From Erwinia sp. (lineage in GTDB: Bacteria; Pseudomonadota; Gammaproteobacteria; Enterobacterales; Enterobacteriaceae), in the NCBI GenBank assembly GCA_964016415.1, contig OZ024666.1:806001-870000 (forward strand): 64,000 nucleotides of DNA, in the 5' to 3' direction. Both the position numbers and the translations under genes were made by a program. Every line of letters starts with the position of its first letter. Position 1 is the first letter of the stretch. Of the stretch, positions 51,419 to 61,745 are shown piece by piece. A model generated the notes under the pieces. It did not search any database and was not told the DNA's origin. It saw only the letters and a program-made list of their open reading frames with translations.

Positions 51419-52290
51419 TGTCGATTCTTATTGATCAAAAAACCAGAGTGATATGCCAGGGCGTAACGGGCGGGCAGGGCACATTTCATACTGAACAGGC
51501 GCTGGCATACGGTACTCAGGTTGTCGCCGGAGTCACACCAGGCAAAGGGGGAACGACTCATCTGGGGCTGCCTGTATTCAATACGGTACATGAGGCTGTT
51601 TTGGCTACCGGAGCAACTGCATCAGTAATTTATGTACCCGCTCCATTTTGTAAAGACAGCATACTGGAGGCCATAGCGGGCGGTATCAAGCTGATTGTAA
51701 CCATCACTGAAGGAATACCCACTCTCGATATGTTAATCATTAAGCAAAAACTGACAGAGAGTGGCGTGAGGATGATAGGCCCTAACTGCCCTGGTATCAT
51801 TACACCAGGCGAGTGCAAAATAGGTATTATGCCTGGTCATATCCATTTGCCGGGGTGCGTGGGTATTGTCTCGCGCTCGGGCACACTGACCTATGAAGCC
51901 GTGAAGCAAACTACAGATATAGGTTACGGACAGTCTACTTGTGTCGGTATCGGTGGTGATCCGATTCCAGGTTCGACCTTTATTGATATGTTACAGTTAT
52001 TTGAAGCTGATCCGCAGACCGAAGCGATTGTGATGATTGGAGAAATCGGAGGCAGCGCCGAAGAAGAGGCAGCTGAATATATCAGACTTCATGTGACAAA
52101 ACCGGTTGTCAGTTATATAGCCGGAGTCACTGCGCCAAAAGGGAAGAGAATGGGGCATGCTGGTGCCATTATCTCGGGTGGTAAGGGAACAGCTGATGAA
52201 AAATATGCCGCTTTGGAACAGGCTGGTGTCATCACTGTTAAGAGCCTTGCCGGGATAGGCGAAGCGCTGAAAAAAGTCTTACCTCGGTAA
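51418..52290 (+). CDS. sucD: Succinyl-CoA synthetase alpha subunit
   Basis: A 290-residue CoA-binding and phosphohistidine subunit (E. coli 289). Blocks: [71 protein letters not shown] and the phosphorylated His in [24 protein letters not shown] 51418 overlaps the sucC stop (TAATG). Last gene of the sdh-suc operon. Confidence 0.97.
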   Translation: MSILIDQKTRVICQGVTGGQGTFHTEQALAYGTQVVAGVTPGKGGTTHLGLPVFNTVHEAVLATGATASVIYVPAPFCKDSILEAIAGGIKLIVTITEGIPTLDMLIIKQKLTESGVRMIGPNCPGIITPGECKIGIMPGHIHLPGCVGIVSRSGTLTYEAVKQTTDIGYGQSTCVGIGGDPIPGSTFIDMLQLFEADPQTEAIVMIGEIGGSAEEEAAEYIRLHVTKPVVSYIAGVTAPKGKRMGHAGAIISGGKGTADEKYAALEQAGVITVKSLAGIGEALKKVLPR

Positions 52291-52315
52291 CTATCAAATA
52301 ACCTCTTTCATTATT

Positions 52316-52338
52316 AAGCCGCCTCTGACGGCTTTTTT
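52316..52338 (+). terminator. Rho-independent terminator of sdh-suc operon
   Basis: AAGCCG (52316-52321), loop CCTCTGA, CGGCTT (52329-52334) and four more T, 26 bp after sucD. In E. coli this 3' end also yields the small RNA SdhX; whether the same happens here cannot be judged. Confidence 0.85.
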
Positions 52339-52459
52339 AATCTCGCCATTGTGCACTGATCCCGTCAGATTTCCTTATGCTTTTGGCAATGCTTTTTGTT
52401 TTTATTTAACAAAAAAAATTACAAATAAAACCTTTTTTGTTAACTTTTCTATTATTGCA

Positions 52460-52473
52460 TTGATCCAGATCAG
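52460..52473. promoter_or_regulatory. FNR-like site upstream of cydA
   Basis: TTGATCCAGATCAG matches the FNR consensus TTGAT-N4-ATCAA at all but the last base. FNR represses cydAB in E. coli under strict anaerobiosis, so the location is plausible. Confidence 0.5.
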
Positions 52474-52700
52474 GGAATATTTAATTAAATGATTCTCTTT
52501 TACTTTTCTAACTTGAATTTTAAGTCTGCAGATCTGCTCTGGCGAAAAATAATACAAAAGCACATTTTAAGTAAAAATTGATATAGACCCGGAAATCGTG
52601 ATTTTCATAGAAATCTAGTTCACCATCAGCCTATTAGGGCGTAGAATACCGCCGATATTAGCTTTGATATTGTCAAATTGAAAAAAACATACCTGTCAAT

Positions 52701-52719
52701 GATAATTATTACCATTATT
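52701..52719. promoter_or_regulatory. Candidate Fur box upstream of cydA
   Basis: GATAATTATTACCATTATT matches the 19-bp Fur consensus at 15 of 19 positions by eye, about 90 bp before the cydA start. The background is A+T-rich, so chance cannot be excluded. Confidence 0.35.
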
Positions 52720-52808
52720 GAAACACACTTTTTTATTTAAGTTACTGGCCCTGACCAGCAGTGTCTATGTTGTGTCAGAATTCTCATACGAGGAGCAAGG
52801 AGTCAAGA

Positions 52809-54374
52809 ATGTTTGATATTGTCGAACTGTCACGATTGCAGTTTGCTCTGACGGCGATGTACCACTTCCTGTTTGTGCCACTGACGCTGGGGATGGCGTT
52901 TTTACTGGCAATCATGGAAACGGTTTATGTGTTGTCTGGTAAACAAATCTATAAAGATATGACGAAGTTTTGGGGGAAGTTATTTGCGATTAACTTTGCT
53001 CTTGGTGTTGCAACCGGTCTGACGATGGAGTTCCAGTTTGGGACTAACTGGTCTTACTATTCGCACTACGTTGGTGACATTTTTGGTGCACCGCTGGCCA
53101 TTGAAGGGCTGATGGCATTCTTCCTTGAGTCAACCTTTGTAGGCTTGTTCTTTTTCGGCTGGGATCGCCTGAGCAAAGTACAGCATATGGCGGTGACATG
53201 GTTAGTGGCACTTGGCTCGAATTTGTCTGCATTGTGGATATTGGTGGCAAATGGCTGGATGCAAAATCCGGTAGCGGCTGATTTCAATTTTGAAACCATG
53301 CGCATGGAGATGCTGAGCTTCTCTGAACTGGTGCTGAACCCGGTTGCTCAGGTGAAATTTGTACATACAGTTGCAGCAGGTTATACCTGTGGTGCCATGT
53401 TTATTCTTGGCATCAGTGCCTATTATCTCTTACGTGGTCGCGACACAGCATTTGCAAAACGCTCTTTTGCGATCGCGGCGAGTTTCGGTATGGCGGCCAT
53501 TCTGTCAGTTATTGTCCTTGGAGATGAGTCTGGCTATGAAATTGGTGATGTGCAAAAAACCAAGTTAGCGGCCATCGAAGCGGAATGGGAAACACAACCT
53601 GCGCCTGCGTCATTCACCTTATTTGGTATCCCGGGTCAGGAAACTCAGGAAAACCGTTACAGTATCCAGATTCCATGGGCCTTAGGATTGATTGCGACCC
53701 GTTCGCTGGATAAAGAAGTTACTGGTCTCAAGGAGCTGATGGTACAGCATGAGGTTCGTATCCGTAACGGAATGGAAGCTTATCAGCTGCTTGAGTCACT
53801 GCGAAGTGGCGACAAAAATCCTGCTGTGCGAAGTGCCTTTGACAGCGTGAAACATGATCTGGGTTATGGTTTATTACTAAAACGTTATACGCCTAATGTC
53901 AGTGATGCCACTGAAGCACAGATTCAACAGGCAACGAAAGATTCCATACCTCGTGTTGCGCCACTCTACTTCGCGTTCCGTATTATGGTTGCCTGTGGCG
54001 GATTGATGTTGCTGATCATTGGCTTCGCGTTTATCAGTGTATTACGTAATCGTATTGGCAAGAGTAATTTCCTGTTGAAGTGTGCTCTGTATGGTATCCC
54101 ATTGCCGTGGATCGCTATTGAATCAGGCTGGTTTGTTGCAGAATATGGACGCCAGCCCTGGGCGATAGGTGAGGTGCTTCCTACTGCTGTAGCGAACTCT
54201 TCACTCACCGTCGGCGATTTATTGTTCTCTATGATATTGATTTGTGGGCTCTATACTCTTTTCCTTGTGGCGGAAATTTATCTGATGTTCAAATTTGCAC
54301 GCCTTGGGCCAAGTAGTCTGAAAACCGGTCGCTATCATTTTGAACAGAGCACAGCTACGCCATCAGGACACTAA
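52809..54374 (+). CDS. cydA: Cytochrome bd-I ubiquinol oxidase subunit I
   Basis: A 521-residue membrane subunit (E. coli 522) carrying hemes b558, b595 and d. [28 protein letters not shown] holds the His19 region; [60 protein letters not shown], and [19 protein letters not shown] with heme ligands follow; the Q-loop lies about 240-330; C-terminal [13 protein letters not shown]. High-affinity oxygen reduction at low oxygen. Start ATG 52809 with an AGGAGCAAGGAG leader. Confidence 0.96.
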   Translation: MFDIVELSRLQFALTAMYHFLFVPLTLGMAFLLAIMETVYVLSGKQIYKDMTKFWGKLFAINFALGVATGLTMEFQFGTNWSYYSHYVGDIFGAPLAIEGLMAFFLESTFVGLFFFGWDRLSKVQHMAVTWLVALGSNLSALWILVANGWMQNPVAADFNFETMRMEMLSFSELVLNPVAQVKFVHTVAAGYTCGAMFILGISAYYLLRGRDTAFAKRSFAIAASFGMAAILSVIVLGDESGYEIGDVQKTKLAAIEAEWETQPAPASFTLFGIPGQETQENRYSIQIPWALGLIATRSLDKEVTGLKELMVQHEVRIRNGMEAYQLLESLRSGDKNPAVRSAFDSVKHDLGYGLLLKRYTPNVSDATEAQIQQATKDSIPRVAPLYFAFRIMVACGGLMLLIIGFAFISVLRNRIGKSNFLLKCALYGIPLPWIAIESGWFVAEYGRQPWAIGEVLPTAVANSSLTVGDLLFSMILICGLYTLFLVAEIYLMFKFARLGPSSLKTGRYHFEQSTATPSGH

Positions 54375-54389
54375 GACAGGAGTATTGAA

Positions 54390-55529
54390 ATGATCACATA
54401 TGAACTTTTGCGATTCGTCTGGTGGGTGCTGATTGGCTTACTCTTGATTGGGTTTGCAATCACTGACGGCTTTGATATGGGTGTGGGGATGCTGTCGAGG
54501 ATCATCGGACGCACCGATACCGATCGGCGCATTATGATCAACAGTATTGCTCCGCACTGGGATGGTAATCAGGTGTGGCTGATTACCGCAGGGGGAGCGA
54601 TCTTTGCGGCCTGGCCCACTGTCTATGCCGCTGCGTTTTCAGGCTTTTACGTGGCGATGATTTTGGTTTTGGCTTCACTGTTCTTCCGTCCGGTCGGGTT
54701 TGATTATCGTTCTAAAATTGAGGATATGCGCTGGCGTGGTATGTGGGACTGGGGCATCTTTATCGGTAGCTTTGTGCCGCCGTTGGTTATTGGTGTAGCT
54801 TTCGGTAACCTGTTGCAAGGCGTTCCCTTCCATATGGATGAGTTCTCTCGTCTGTTTTACACCGGTAACTTCTTCCAATTGCTGAATCCGTTTGCGTTGC
54901 TGGCGGGTGTTGTCAGTCTGACAATGATCCTCGCACAAGGGGCTACCTACCTGCAGATGCGAACAGTAGGAGAGTTGGCGTTGCGGGCACGCAGCGCAGC
55001 ACAAATTGCTTCTCTGGTGATGCTGGTTTGTTTCGTGCTTGCTGGTGTATGGGTGGTATACGGTATAGAAGGGTACGTCGTCACCTCAGTGCTTGATCAC
55101 AATGGTCCATCTAACCCGGCATTAAAAACGGTAGCTCGCGAAGCCGGTGCATGGATGAGTAATTACCACAGTTATCCTGTGCTTTGGTCGATCCCGGTAT
55201 TGGGCGTGGTATGTCCTTTGCTGACCATTCTGTGTTCCCGGTTGCAGAGAGGTGCGTGGGCGTTTCTCTTTTCATCACTGACGATGGCTTGCGTTATCCT
55301 GACTGCCGGAGTAGCGATGTTCCCATTTATTATGCCATCCAGCACCGTACCTCAGCTGAGTCTGACAATGTGGGATGCATCATCCAGTCTGCTGACACTG
55401 AAAACGATGACAGTGGCTGCGATCATTTTTGTGCCAATTGTGCTTAGTTATACAATCTGGTGTTACTACAAAATGTTCGGACGTATTACTAAAGAACAGA
55501 TTGAAAGCAACACGCACTCTCTCTACTGA
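54390..55529 (+). CDS. cydB: Cytochrome bd-I ubiquinol oxidase subunit II
   Basis: A 379-residue subunit, same length as E. coli CydB, with eight to nine membrane spans. Starts MITYELLRFVWWVLIGLLLIGFAITDGFDMGVGML (the conserved Asp region of the proton path), then NSIAPHWDGNQVWLITAGGAIFAAWPTVYAAAFSGFY and RPVGFDYRSK. It ends with a cytoplasmic tail. 15 bp after cydA and 17 bp before cydX. Confidence 0.96.
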   Translation: MITYELLRFVWWVLIGLLLIGFAITDGFDMGVGMLSRIIGRTDTDRRIMINSIAPHWDGNQVWLITAGGAIFAAWPTVYAAAFSGFYVAMILVLASLFFRPVGFDYRSKIEDMRWRGMWDWGIFIGSFVPPLVIGVAFGNLLQGVPFHMDEFSRLFYTGNFFQLLNPFALLAGVVSLTMILAQGATYLQMRTVGELALRARSAAQIASLVMLVCFVLAGVWVVYGIEGYVVTSVLDHNGPSNPALKTVAREAGAWMSNYHSYPVLWSIPVLGVVCPLLTILCSRLQRGAWAFLFSSLTMACVILTAGVAMFPFIMPSSTVPQLSLTMWDASSSLLTLKTMTVAAIIFVPIVLSYTIWCYYKMFGRITKEQIESNTHSLY

Positions 55530-55546
55530 ATTAAAGGAGCAATTTT

Positions 55547-55660
55547 ATGTGGTACTTCGCCTGGATACTTGGCACATTGCTTGCCTGTGCCTTCGGCATT
55601 ATTACTGCTCTGGCAATTGAGCAGGTAGAGCGCACTGAAGCTGAAAAAGAAAAACAGTGA
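55547..55660 (+). CDS. cydX: Cytochrome bd-I accessory subunit CydX (YbgT)
   Basis: A 37-residue single-span small protein, MWYFAWILGTLLACAFGII followed by TALAIEQVERTEAEKEKQ, matching the CydX family (E. coli 37). CydX packs against CydA and stabilises heme d. RBS AAAGGAG 9 bp upstream; its stop overlaps the ybgE ATG. Confidence 0.95.
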   Translation: MWYFAWILGTLLACAFGIITALAIEQVERTEAEKEKQ

Positions 55661-55953
55661 TGGCGACGTTAATTCGACAGTTATATCAAATGATGGATAA
55701 GCGCCCGCTGAGGGCGCTTTCACTGGTGATGGCTTTGTTACTCGCTGGATGTATGTTTTGGGAGCCACGTCGTTTCGCAGCTAACAGCAGTGATCTTGCT
55801 GTCTGGCAAGGCTTGTTATTGATGTGGGCTGTCTGCGCTGGAGTCATTCATGGTGTGGGATTTCGTCCGCAACGGTTACGTTGGCAAGCTTTCTTTTCTC
55901 CGCTCCCCGCAAACTGCCTGCTGATTTTGGGCTTGTTTTTTTTCTTCTTGTAA
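55660..55953 (+). CDS. ybgE: Cyd operon protein YbgE
   Basis: A 97-residue membrane protein of unknown function always found with cydABX in enterobacteria. MDKRPLRALSLVMALLLAGCMFWEPRRFAA, LLLMWAVCAGVIHGVGFRPQRLRWQAFFSP and a terminal LILGLFFFFL match E. coli YbgE. ATG 55660 overlaps the cydX stop (TGATG). Confidence 0.93.
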   Translation: MATLIRQLYQMMDKRPLRALSLVMALLLAGCMFWEPRRFAANSSDLAVWQGLLLMWAVCAGVIHGVGFRPQRLRWQAFFSPLPANCLLILGLFFFFL

Positions 55954-55957
55954 TCAC

Positions 55958-55980
55958 ATCGGACTGCTATCTGGTCCGAT
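55958..55980 (+). terminator. Terminator after ybgE
   Basis: ATCGGAC (55958-55964) pairs with GTCCGAT (55974-55980), loop of nine bases, followed by TTCGTCATTATT; the stem is good, the U-run weak. Confidence 0.55.
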
Positions 55981-56170
55981 TTCGTCATTATTCCTCATTC
56001 TTATCCCGTTCATAGCGATACTTTTCCGTCAATTTTTGTCTAAAAATATTGTCTTATTGTTAAAGATGTTTCAGCACGATAATTATTTTATCTCACTCTT
56101 GTCAGGCCATTCCCAAGGTGTAATCTCTTGCGTATAGTAGCTGGCTTAAAGGCGATGCCGGGATGTAGAC

Positions 56171-56572
56171 GTGAGTACAAAGTTATTTAAATGGCCCGTA
56201 AGGGTTTATTATGAAGATACGGATGCGGGTGGAGTCGTCTATCATGCCAGTTACGTGGCGTTTTATGAGCGTGCACGTACTGAAATGTTGCGACATTACC
56301 ATTTCAATCAGCAGGCCTTACTGGGTCAGCAAATCGCTTTTGTTGTGCGTCGTATGACCGTTGATTATCTTGCAGCTGCACGTCTTGATGACTTGCTTGA
56401 GGTGCAGAGTGAAGTGAGCGAAATGAGCAGAACGACCATGACGTTTGTGCAACGTATTGTTAATGAGCAGGGGCGAACACTAAATGAAGCTACTGTGTTG
56501 ATCGCCTGTATCAATCCATCCCTGATGAAGCCTGTCGCGCTTCCAGAGTCAATTGTCGCGGAGTTTAAGTAG
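56171..56572 (+). CDS. ybgC: Acyl-CoA thioesterase YbgC of the Tol-Pal operon
   Basis: A 133-residue hot-dog-fold thioesterase (E. coli 134), GTG start as in E. coli. The catalytic segment [27 protein letters not shown] includes the conserved Asp. It interacts with acyl carrier protein and phospholipid synthesis enzymes in E. coli; why it heads the tol operon is unknown. The stop TAG overlaps the tolQ GTG by one base. Confidence 0.95.
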   Translation: MSTKLFKWPVRVYYEDTDAGGVVYHASYVAFYERARTEMLRHYHFNQQALLGQQIAFVVRRMTVDYLAAARLDDLLEVQSEVSEMSRTTMTFVQRIVNEQGRTLNEATVLIACINPSLMKPVALPESIVAEFK

Positions 56573-57261
56573 TGACTGACATGAATATTCTTGATTTGTT
56601 CCTGAAGGCCAGCCTTCTGGTTAAACTTATCATGCTAATTTTGATTGGTTTTTCAATTGCATCCTGGGCAATTATTATTCAGAGAACCCGTGTTCTGAAC
56701 ACTGCCCAGCGTGAAGCTGAATCATTTGAAGACAAGTTTTGGTCCGGTGTTGAGCTTTCGCGGCTCTACCAGGAGAGTCAGGCCAGGCGTGACGAGTTGG
56801 CAGGAACGGAGCAAATTTTCTACGCGGGATTTAAAGAGTTTGCCCGGTTGCATCGGGCAAACAGCCACGCGCCGGCAGCTGTCGTTGAAGGTGCGATCAG
56901 GGCAATGCGAATCTCGATGAACCGTGAACTGGAAGCACTGGAAAATAATATCCCCTTCCTTGGCACCGTCGGCTCTATCAGTCCCTATATCGGGCTATTC
57001 GGTACTGTGTGGGGCATCATGCATGCTTTTATCGCACTAGGAGCGGTGAAGCAGGCAACATTACAGATGGTGGCTCCGGGGATTGCGGAAGCGTTGATTG
57101 CAACGGCCATTGGCTTGTTTGCGGCAATCCCTGCGGTAATGGCTTATAACCTTCTTAATCAGCGGGTTAATAAGCTCGAACAAAATTACGATAACTTTAT
57201 GGAAGAGTTTACGGCTATTTTACATCGCCAGGCGTTCTCAATTGAGAACAACAAACAGTAA
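56572..57261 (+). CDS. tolQ: Tol-Pal system proton channel subunit TolQ
   Basis: A 229-residue inner-membrane protein of the MotA/ExbB family (E. coli 230) with three spans (about 15-38, 137-160, 172-195). It is almost identical to E. coli in [37 protein letters not shown] and [26 protein letters not shown]. With TolR it uses the proton gradient to energise TolA. GTG 56572 overlaps the ybgC stop. Confidence 0.97.
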   Translation: MTDMNILDLFLKASLLVKLIMLILIGFSIASWAIIIQRTRVLNTAQREAESFEDKFWSGVELSRLYQESQARRDELAGTEQIFYAGFKEFARLHRANSHAPAAVVEGAIRAMRISMNRELEALENNIPFLGTVGSISPYIGLFGTVWGIMHAFIALGAVKQATLQMVAPGIAEALIATAIGLFAAIPAVMAYNLLNQRVNKLEQNYDNFMEEFTAILHRQAFSIENNKQ

Positions 57262-57278
57262 AGGGTGCGGAGAGGTCT

Positions 57279-57707
57279 ATGGCCAGAGCAGGTGGTCGCG
57301 GGCGTCGCGACCTGAAATCTGAAATCAATATTGTCCCCTTACTCGATGTGTTGTTGGTGCTGTTGCTGATTTTTATGGCAACGGCTCCCATCATCACACA
57401 AAGTGTTGAAGTGAACTTACCCGATGCGACAGACTCCAAAACGGTCGCCACTAATGACAACCCCCCGGTGATTGTTGAAGTAGCCGGTGTTGGGGAATAT
57501 AGCCTGGTGGTTGATCGTGATCGTATGTCGCAATTACCGCCAGAACAAATCATCGCTGAGGTTCAGCGTCGCCTTCAGGAAAATCCGAAAACGGTTTTCC
57601 TTATTGGGGGGGCAAAGGAAGTGCCTTATGATGAGATTATCAAGGCGTTGAACTTGCTTCATCAGGCTGGTGTAAAATCCGTTGGCTTAATGACGCAGCC
57701 GATCTAA
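57279..57707 (+). CDS. tolR: Tol-Pal system protein TolR
   Basis: A 142-residue ExbD-family protein, same length as E. coli TolR. One membrane helix (about 19-40, INIVPLLDVLLVLLLIFMATAP) with the essential proton-binding Asp in PLLDVLL, and a periplasmic domain ending GVKSVGLMTQPI. 17 bp after tolQ with RBS GAGAGG. Confidence 0.97.
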   Translation: MARAGGRGRRDLKSEINIVPLLDVLLVLLLIFMATAPIITQSVEVNLPDATDSKTVATNDNPPVIVEVAGVGEYSLVVDRDRMSQLPPEQIIAEVQRRLQENPKTVFLIGGAKEVPYDEIIKALNLLHQAGVKSVGLMTQPI

Positions 57708-57732
57708 CTGTCAAACGTTTTGGGAACTGAGT

Positions 57733-58836
57733 GTGTCAAAGGTAGCAGAGCAGAACGATAAATTAAAACGCGCGATAGTCATATCGGTGGTCCTGCACAT
57801 CCTTTTGATTGGTATATTGATATGGAGCTCATTTGATCAGCATATTGATGCCAGTAGCGGTGGTGGTGGTAGTGACATTGATGCGGTAATGGTTGATCCG
57901 GGTGTGGTAGTCGAGCAGTACAACCGCCAGCAGAATCAGCAAAGCGATAGCCAGCGTGCCGAAGAGATGCGACAAAGGCAAGCCCGGCAACAGGAAGAAG
58001 AGTTAAAGCAGAAGCAAGCGGCAGAACTTCAGCGTTTGAAAACGCTGGAAAAAGAACGCATCCAGGCGGAGCAGGATGCCCGTCAGCAGGCTGCTGAACA
58101 GAAAAAAGCGCAGGAAGCAGCAGCAAAAGCACAACAGCAACAGCAACAGCAACAGGCAGAGGAAGCTGCTGCCAAGGCTAAGGCAGAAGCAAAAGCGCAA
58201 CAGGAAGCACAGCAGAAAGCCGCAGAGGAAGCGAAACAGCAAGCGGCAGAAGGGGCTAAAGCAAAACAAGTAGCAGAAGCTAAAGCTGCCGCAGAAGCTA
58301 AAGCGGCTGAGCAGGCCGCAAAAGAGAAAGCGGCAGCAGATGAGAAAGCGAAAGCTGCCGCTGAAGCGGCTAAAGAAAAAGCAATGGCAGATGCTAAAGC
58401 AAAAGCCGAAGCCAAAGCCCAGGCGAAAGCTAAAGCCGCAGAAGCCGCGAAACAGAGTAATGCTGTTGATGATCTGTTGGGCGGGTTAACCTCACAGGAT
58501 AACGCCCCTAAACCTGGAAAAAATTCTGCAGCCGCAGGGACGGGGAATCAGGCGAAAGCGGGGGCTTCTGGTACAGCAATCAATAGTTATCTTGGTCAGG
58601 TGCAAGGTGCTATACAAAGTAAGTTCTATGATGCGGATACATTCAAAGGTAAAACCTGCGCTCTGCGCATCAAACTTGCTCCAGACGGTTTATTGGTTTC
58701 AGTTGTACAGGTAGGAGGCGATCCGGCATTGTGCCAGGCTGCAATTAATGCAGCGAGAATGGCTCGTATTCCTAAACCCCCTAGTACAGATGTTTATCAG
58801 GCAGTAAAAGAAGCGACACTGGATTTTAAACCTTAA
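57733..58836 (+). CDS. tolA: Tol-Pal system inner-membrane bridge TolA
   Basis: A 367-residue protein (E. coli 421, the difference lying in the repeat region). One N-terminal membrane helix (about 14-34, IVISVVLHILLIGILIW) with the TolQ-contact Ser/His motif, a long Ala/Lys/Glu/Gln-rich helical rod (about 65-245) including a run of eight Gln, and the globular C-terminal domain (about 280-367) with two cysteines (GKTCALRIKLAPDG, DPALCQAAINAAR). GTG start at 57733. It spans the periplasm to contact Pal and TolB during division. Confidence 0.96.
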   Translation: MSKVAEQNDKLKRAIVISVVLHILLIGILIWSSFDQHIDASSGGGGSDIDAVMVDPGVVVEQYNRQQNQQSDSQRAEEMRQRQARQQEEELKQKQAAELQRLKTLEKERIQAEQDARQQAAEQKKAQEAAAKAQQQQQQQQAEEAAAKAKAEAKAQQEAQQKAAEEAKQQAAEGAKAKQVAEAKAAAEAKAAEQAAKEKAAADEKAKAAAEAAKEKAMADAKAKAEAKAQAKAKAAEAAKQSNAVDDLLGGLTSQDNAPKPGKNSAAAGTGNQAKAGASGTAINSYLGQVQGAIQSKFYDADTFKGKTCALRIKLAPDGLLVSVVQVGGDPALCQAAINAARMARIPKPPSTDVYQAVKEATLDFKP

Positions 58837-58940
58837 TAAATCAATCGTTGTGATATTTGTCGTTATACGGTTCGGATAAACGGAACGTTGGACGTTTAAC
58901 CACTATTTACCATGAACGATGCGTTCTAAAGGAAGAAAAG

Positions 58941-60233
58941 ATGAAGCTGGCATTTCGTGTTGTAGTGAGTCTGTTAATGCTGTTTACCGCGATGGCGCAC
59001 GCGGAAGTGCGTATCGAAATTACTCAGGGTGTCAATACCGCACGTCCAATTGGTGTCGTTCCATTTCAGTGGATGGGGAGCGGTGCCGCTCCTGAAGATT
59101 TAGGGGGGATTGTGGCGGCAGACTTGCGTAACAGTGGCAAGTTTAATCCATTGGATCGCACACGTTTACCGCAGCAACCTACTACTCCTTCAGAGGTACA
59201 GCCAGCGGCCTGGACTGCACTGGGGATTGATGCGGTTGTGGTGGGGCAAGTGCAACCTGGTGCAAACGGCAATTACCTGGTTTCATATCAGTTAGTCGAT
59301 ACCTCTGCTAATCCTGGCACTGTACTTGCGCAGAACCAATATAAAGTCAATAAGCAGTGGCTGCGTTACTCTGCTCATACTGCCAGCGATGAAGTTTTTG
59401 AGAAGCTGACCGGAATTAAAGGTGCCTTCCGCACGCGTATTGCTTATGTCGCTCAGACTAACGGCGGTCAGTTTCCTTATGAGCTACGTGTCTCGGATTA
59501 TGATGGCTACAATCAGTTTGTCGTCCACCGCTCACCGCAACCTCTGATGTCACCCGCCTGGTCTAAAGATGGCAGTAAACTGGCTTATGTGACTTTCGAA
59601 AGTGGTAAATCTGCACTGGTTATTCAGACGTTGGCCAACGGTGCTATTCGTCAGGTGGCTTCATTCCCACGTCATAATGGTGCCCCGGCATTTTCACCTG
59701 ATGGTTCTAAACTGGCATTTGCGCTTTCTAAAACTGGCAGCCTGAATCTTTATGTGATGGACCTCGCCTCAGGACAGATCTCGCAGGTCACAAGCGGACG
59801 TTATAATAGCACTGAACCTTCCTGGTTCCCTGATGGGCAAAATCTGGCCTATACCTCTGACCAGGCAGGCAGACCACAAATTTATAAAATTAATGTTTCT
59901 GGTGGTACAGCACAGCGACTGACATGGGAAGGCGCCCAAAATCAGGATGCAGATGTGAGTGCTGACGGAAAATCGATGGTGATGATCAGTACCAACAGTG
60001 GTGCACAGCATGTCACCCGACAGGATCTGGAGACGGGGGCCGTTCAGCAGTTGACGGACACCTTCCTGGATGAAACGCCAAGCATGGCACCTAACGGCAC
60101 GATGGTAATCTATAGCTCCACTCAGGGGATGGGTTCTGTATTGCAGCTTGTGTCAACAGATGGTCGTTTCAAAGCGCGTCTTCCGGCAACTGATGGTCAG
60201 GTAAAATTCCCTGCCTGGTCGCCGTATTTATAA
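58941..60233 (+). CDS. tolB: Tol-Pal system periplasmic protein TolB
   Basis: A 430-residue periplasmic protein, same length as E. coli. Signal peptide [21 protein letters not shown], mature start [10 protein letters not shown] (the TolA-binding TolB box). N-terminal α/β domain to about 165, then a six-bladed β-propeller with TolB repeats ([67 protein letters not shown]). ATG 58941 with RBS AAAGGAAG. Confidence 0.97.
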   Translation: MKLAFRVVVSLLMLFTAMAHAEVRIEITQGVNTARPIGVVPFQWMGSGAAPEDLGGIVAADLRNSGKFNPLDRTRLPQQPTTPSEVQPAAWTALGIDAVVVGQVQPGANGNYLVSYQLVDTSANPGTVLAQNQYKVNKQWLRYSAHTASDEVFEKLTGIKGAFRTRIAYVAQTNGGQFPYELRVSDYDGYNQFVVHRSPQPLMSPAWSKDGSKLAYVTFESGKSALVIQTLANGAIRQVASFPRHNGAPAFSPDGSKLAFALSKTGSLNLYVMDLASGQISQVTSGRYNSTEPSWFPDGQNLAYTSDQAGRPQIYKINVSGGTAQRLTWEGAQNQDADVSADGKSMVMISTNSGAQHVTRQDLETGAVQQLTDTFLDETPSMAPNGTMVIYSSTQGMGSVLQLVSTDGRFKARLPATDGQVKFPAWSPYL

Positions 60234-60266
60234 ATCCATAGTGTCAACAATAATAGGATTATAGCA

Positions 60267-60779
60267 ATGCAACTGAACAAAGTGCTGAAAGGTTTAATGC
60301 TGGCACTGCCAGTGATCGCTGTTGCGGCATGTAGCTCGCACAAAAACAATAATAACGACCAGTCTTATGGTTCAGGTGATGGTAGCTCTGGTGTTATGAC
60401 CAACGGCAACTACTCATCTGATGAGCAGGCTCGTTTGCAGATGCAGGAATTGCAGAGAAATAACATTGTTTATTTCGGTCTGGACAAATACGATATCCAA
60501 TCTGATTTTGCACAGATGCTTGATGCTCATGCGACATTCCTGCGCAATAACCCATCTTACAAAGTGACTGTTGAGGGGCATGCCGATGAGCGTGGTACGC
60601 CTGAATACAACATCGCACTGGGTGAGCGTCGTGCCAATGCAGTGAAAATGTACCTGCAGGGTAAAGGTGTGGCAGATGATCAGGTTTCTATCGTGTCATA
60701 CGGTAAAGAAAAACCTGCTGTACTGGGACACGATGAGGCTGCTTATGCCAAAAACCGTCGTGCCGTTCTGGTCTACTAA
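60267..60779 (+). CDS. pal: Peptidoglycan-associated lipoprotein Pal
   Basis: A 170-residue outer-membrane lipoprotein (E. coli 173). Signal sequence with lipobox AVAAC, lipidated Cys22, a Ser/Asn/Gly-rich tether (23-50), and an OmpA-like peptidoglycan-binding domain with [37 protein letters not shown] and KNRRAVLVY. Binds diaminopimelate in the wall and TolB/TolA in the periplasm. Next to cpoB 9 bp on. Confidence 0.97.
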   Translation: MQLNKVLKGLMLALPVIAVAACSSHKNNNNDQSYGSGDGSSGVMTNGNYSSDEQARLQMQELQRNNIVYFGLDKYDIQSDFAQMLDAHATFLRNNPSYKVTVEGHADERGTPEYNIALGERRANAVKMYLQGKGVADDQVSIVSYGKEKPAVLGHDEAAYAKNRRAVLVY

Positions 60780-60788
60780 GAGAATCAT

Positions 60789-61586
60789 ATGATTAGTAAC
60801 TTCAGATTAGCAACATTGACTCTGTCGTTACTGATTGGCGTAGCGGCCCCCTGGGCCGCTAATGCCCAGGCTCCAATCAGTAACGTGGGCGGAGGCTCGA
60901 TAGATGATCGGGTCACCACTCTAGAGCGTATTTCAACAGCACAGGCGCAGTTGCTTCAACAAGTACAACAGCAATTATCCGATACTCAGTCGGATATTGA
61001 TACTTTGCGGGGGCAAATTCAGGAAAATCAATATCAATTAAATCAGTTGACTGAGAGACAAAAAAATCTTTATCAACAAATTGATACTCTGAGCAGTAGT
61101 GCGCCTGCAGCAAACAGTGCTACACCTGCAACCGGTAATTCACAGAGTACAGCCACTGCTGCCCCTGCCGCTGCGGTGTCAGATAGCAGCACCAGTGCAC
61201 CAGTACAGAGTGGTGATGCCAATACTGATTATAATACTGCTGTTGCATTAGTGCTTGAAAAGAAACAGAACGAGCAAGCAATTTCTGCATTTCAGGCATT
61301 TGTTACTAAATACCCCGATTCCACTTACCAGCCTAACGCAAATTACTGGCTTGGACAGTTGAATTACAATAAGGGGAAAAAAGATGATGCAGCATTCTAT
61401 TTCGCCACAGTAGTAAAAAAATACCCAAAATCGCCTAAAAGTCCGGATGCTTTATATAAAGTAGGTATCATCATGCAGGAAAAGGGGGATACCACCAAAG
61501 CGAAAGCGGTCTATCAACAGGTAATCAGGCAATATCCTGAAAGTGAAGCCGCGAAAAACGCGCAAAAACGTCTGACCGGGGTTTGA
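60789..61586 (+). CDS. cpoB: Cell division coordinator CpoB (YbgF)
   Basis: A 265-residue periplasmic protein (E. coli 263). Signal peptide about 1-26 (LTLSLLIGVAAPWAANAQA), an N-terminal trimerising coiled coil (about 40-100, LLQQVQQQLSDTQSDIDTLRG, NQYQLNQLTERQ), a Ser/Ala/Pro linker and C-terminal TPRs (about 140-262; SAFQAFVTKYPDSTYQPNANYWLGQLNYNKGK). It links Tol energy to PBP1B/LpoB activity at the septum. Ends the tol operon; no strong terminator seen. Confidence 0.95.
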   Translation: MISNFRLATLTLSLLIGVAAPWAANAQAPISNVGGGSIDDRVTTLERISTAQAQLLQQVQQQLSDTQSDIDTLRGQIQENQYQLNQLTERQKNLYQQIDTLSSSAPAANSATPATGNSQSTATAAPAAAVSDSSTSAPVQSGDANTDYNTAVALVLEKKQNEQAISAFQAFVTKYPDSTYQPNANYWLGQLNYNKGKKDDAAFYFATVVKKYPKSPKSPDALYKVGIIMQEKGDTTKAKAVYQQVIRQYPESEAAKNAQKRLTGV

Positions 61587-61667
61587 GGGAAAACTGCACT
61601 TATCGTGTGATTTATGCACCATACGCATGAAAGGTAAGCAGTTGAGTCGTTAGGGTGTAAATAGTGG

Positions 61668-61695
61668 TTGCGCCCTGACGCTAAATCAGTATTAT
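61668..61695 (+). promoter_or_regulatory. Promoter of the tRNA-Lys array
   Basis: TTGCGC (61668-61673), 16-bp spacer, TATTAT (61690-61695), then a G+C-rich discriminator ATCCCGCC, about 50 bp before the first tRNA-Lys. This arrangement is typical of stringently controlled stable-RNA promoters. Confidence 0.6.
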
Positions 61696-61745
61696 ATCCC
61701 GCCGTTGCAGGGGATATGTGGTTGTTCCTCAGTCCGTCTTTGTGC

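Larger units (their letters stand above)
52339..52808 (+). promoter_or_regulatory. cydA upstream control region
   Basis: 470 bp of A+T-rich non-coding DNA before cydA, as in E. coli where ArcA and FNR set oxygen control. Visible here are an FNR-like TTGAT-CCAG-ATCAG (52460-52473), a TTTAATTAAA stretch just after it that could be part of an ArcA site, and a Fur-box-like segment at 52701-52719 (separate entry). No unique promoter is called. Confidence 0.5.

Noticed and set aside
58083-58415. A 110-codon Ala/Ser/Cys-rich frame on the minus strand inside tolA
   Set aside because: It is the antisense of the repetitive Ala/Lys/Gln rod of TolA and has no ribosome-binding site or family similarity.
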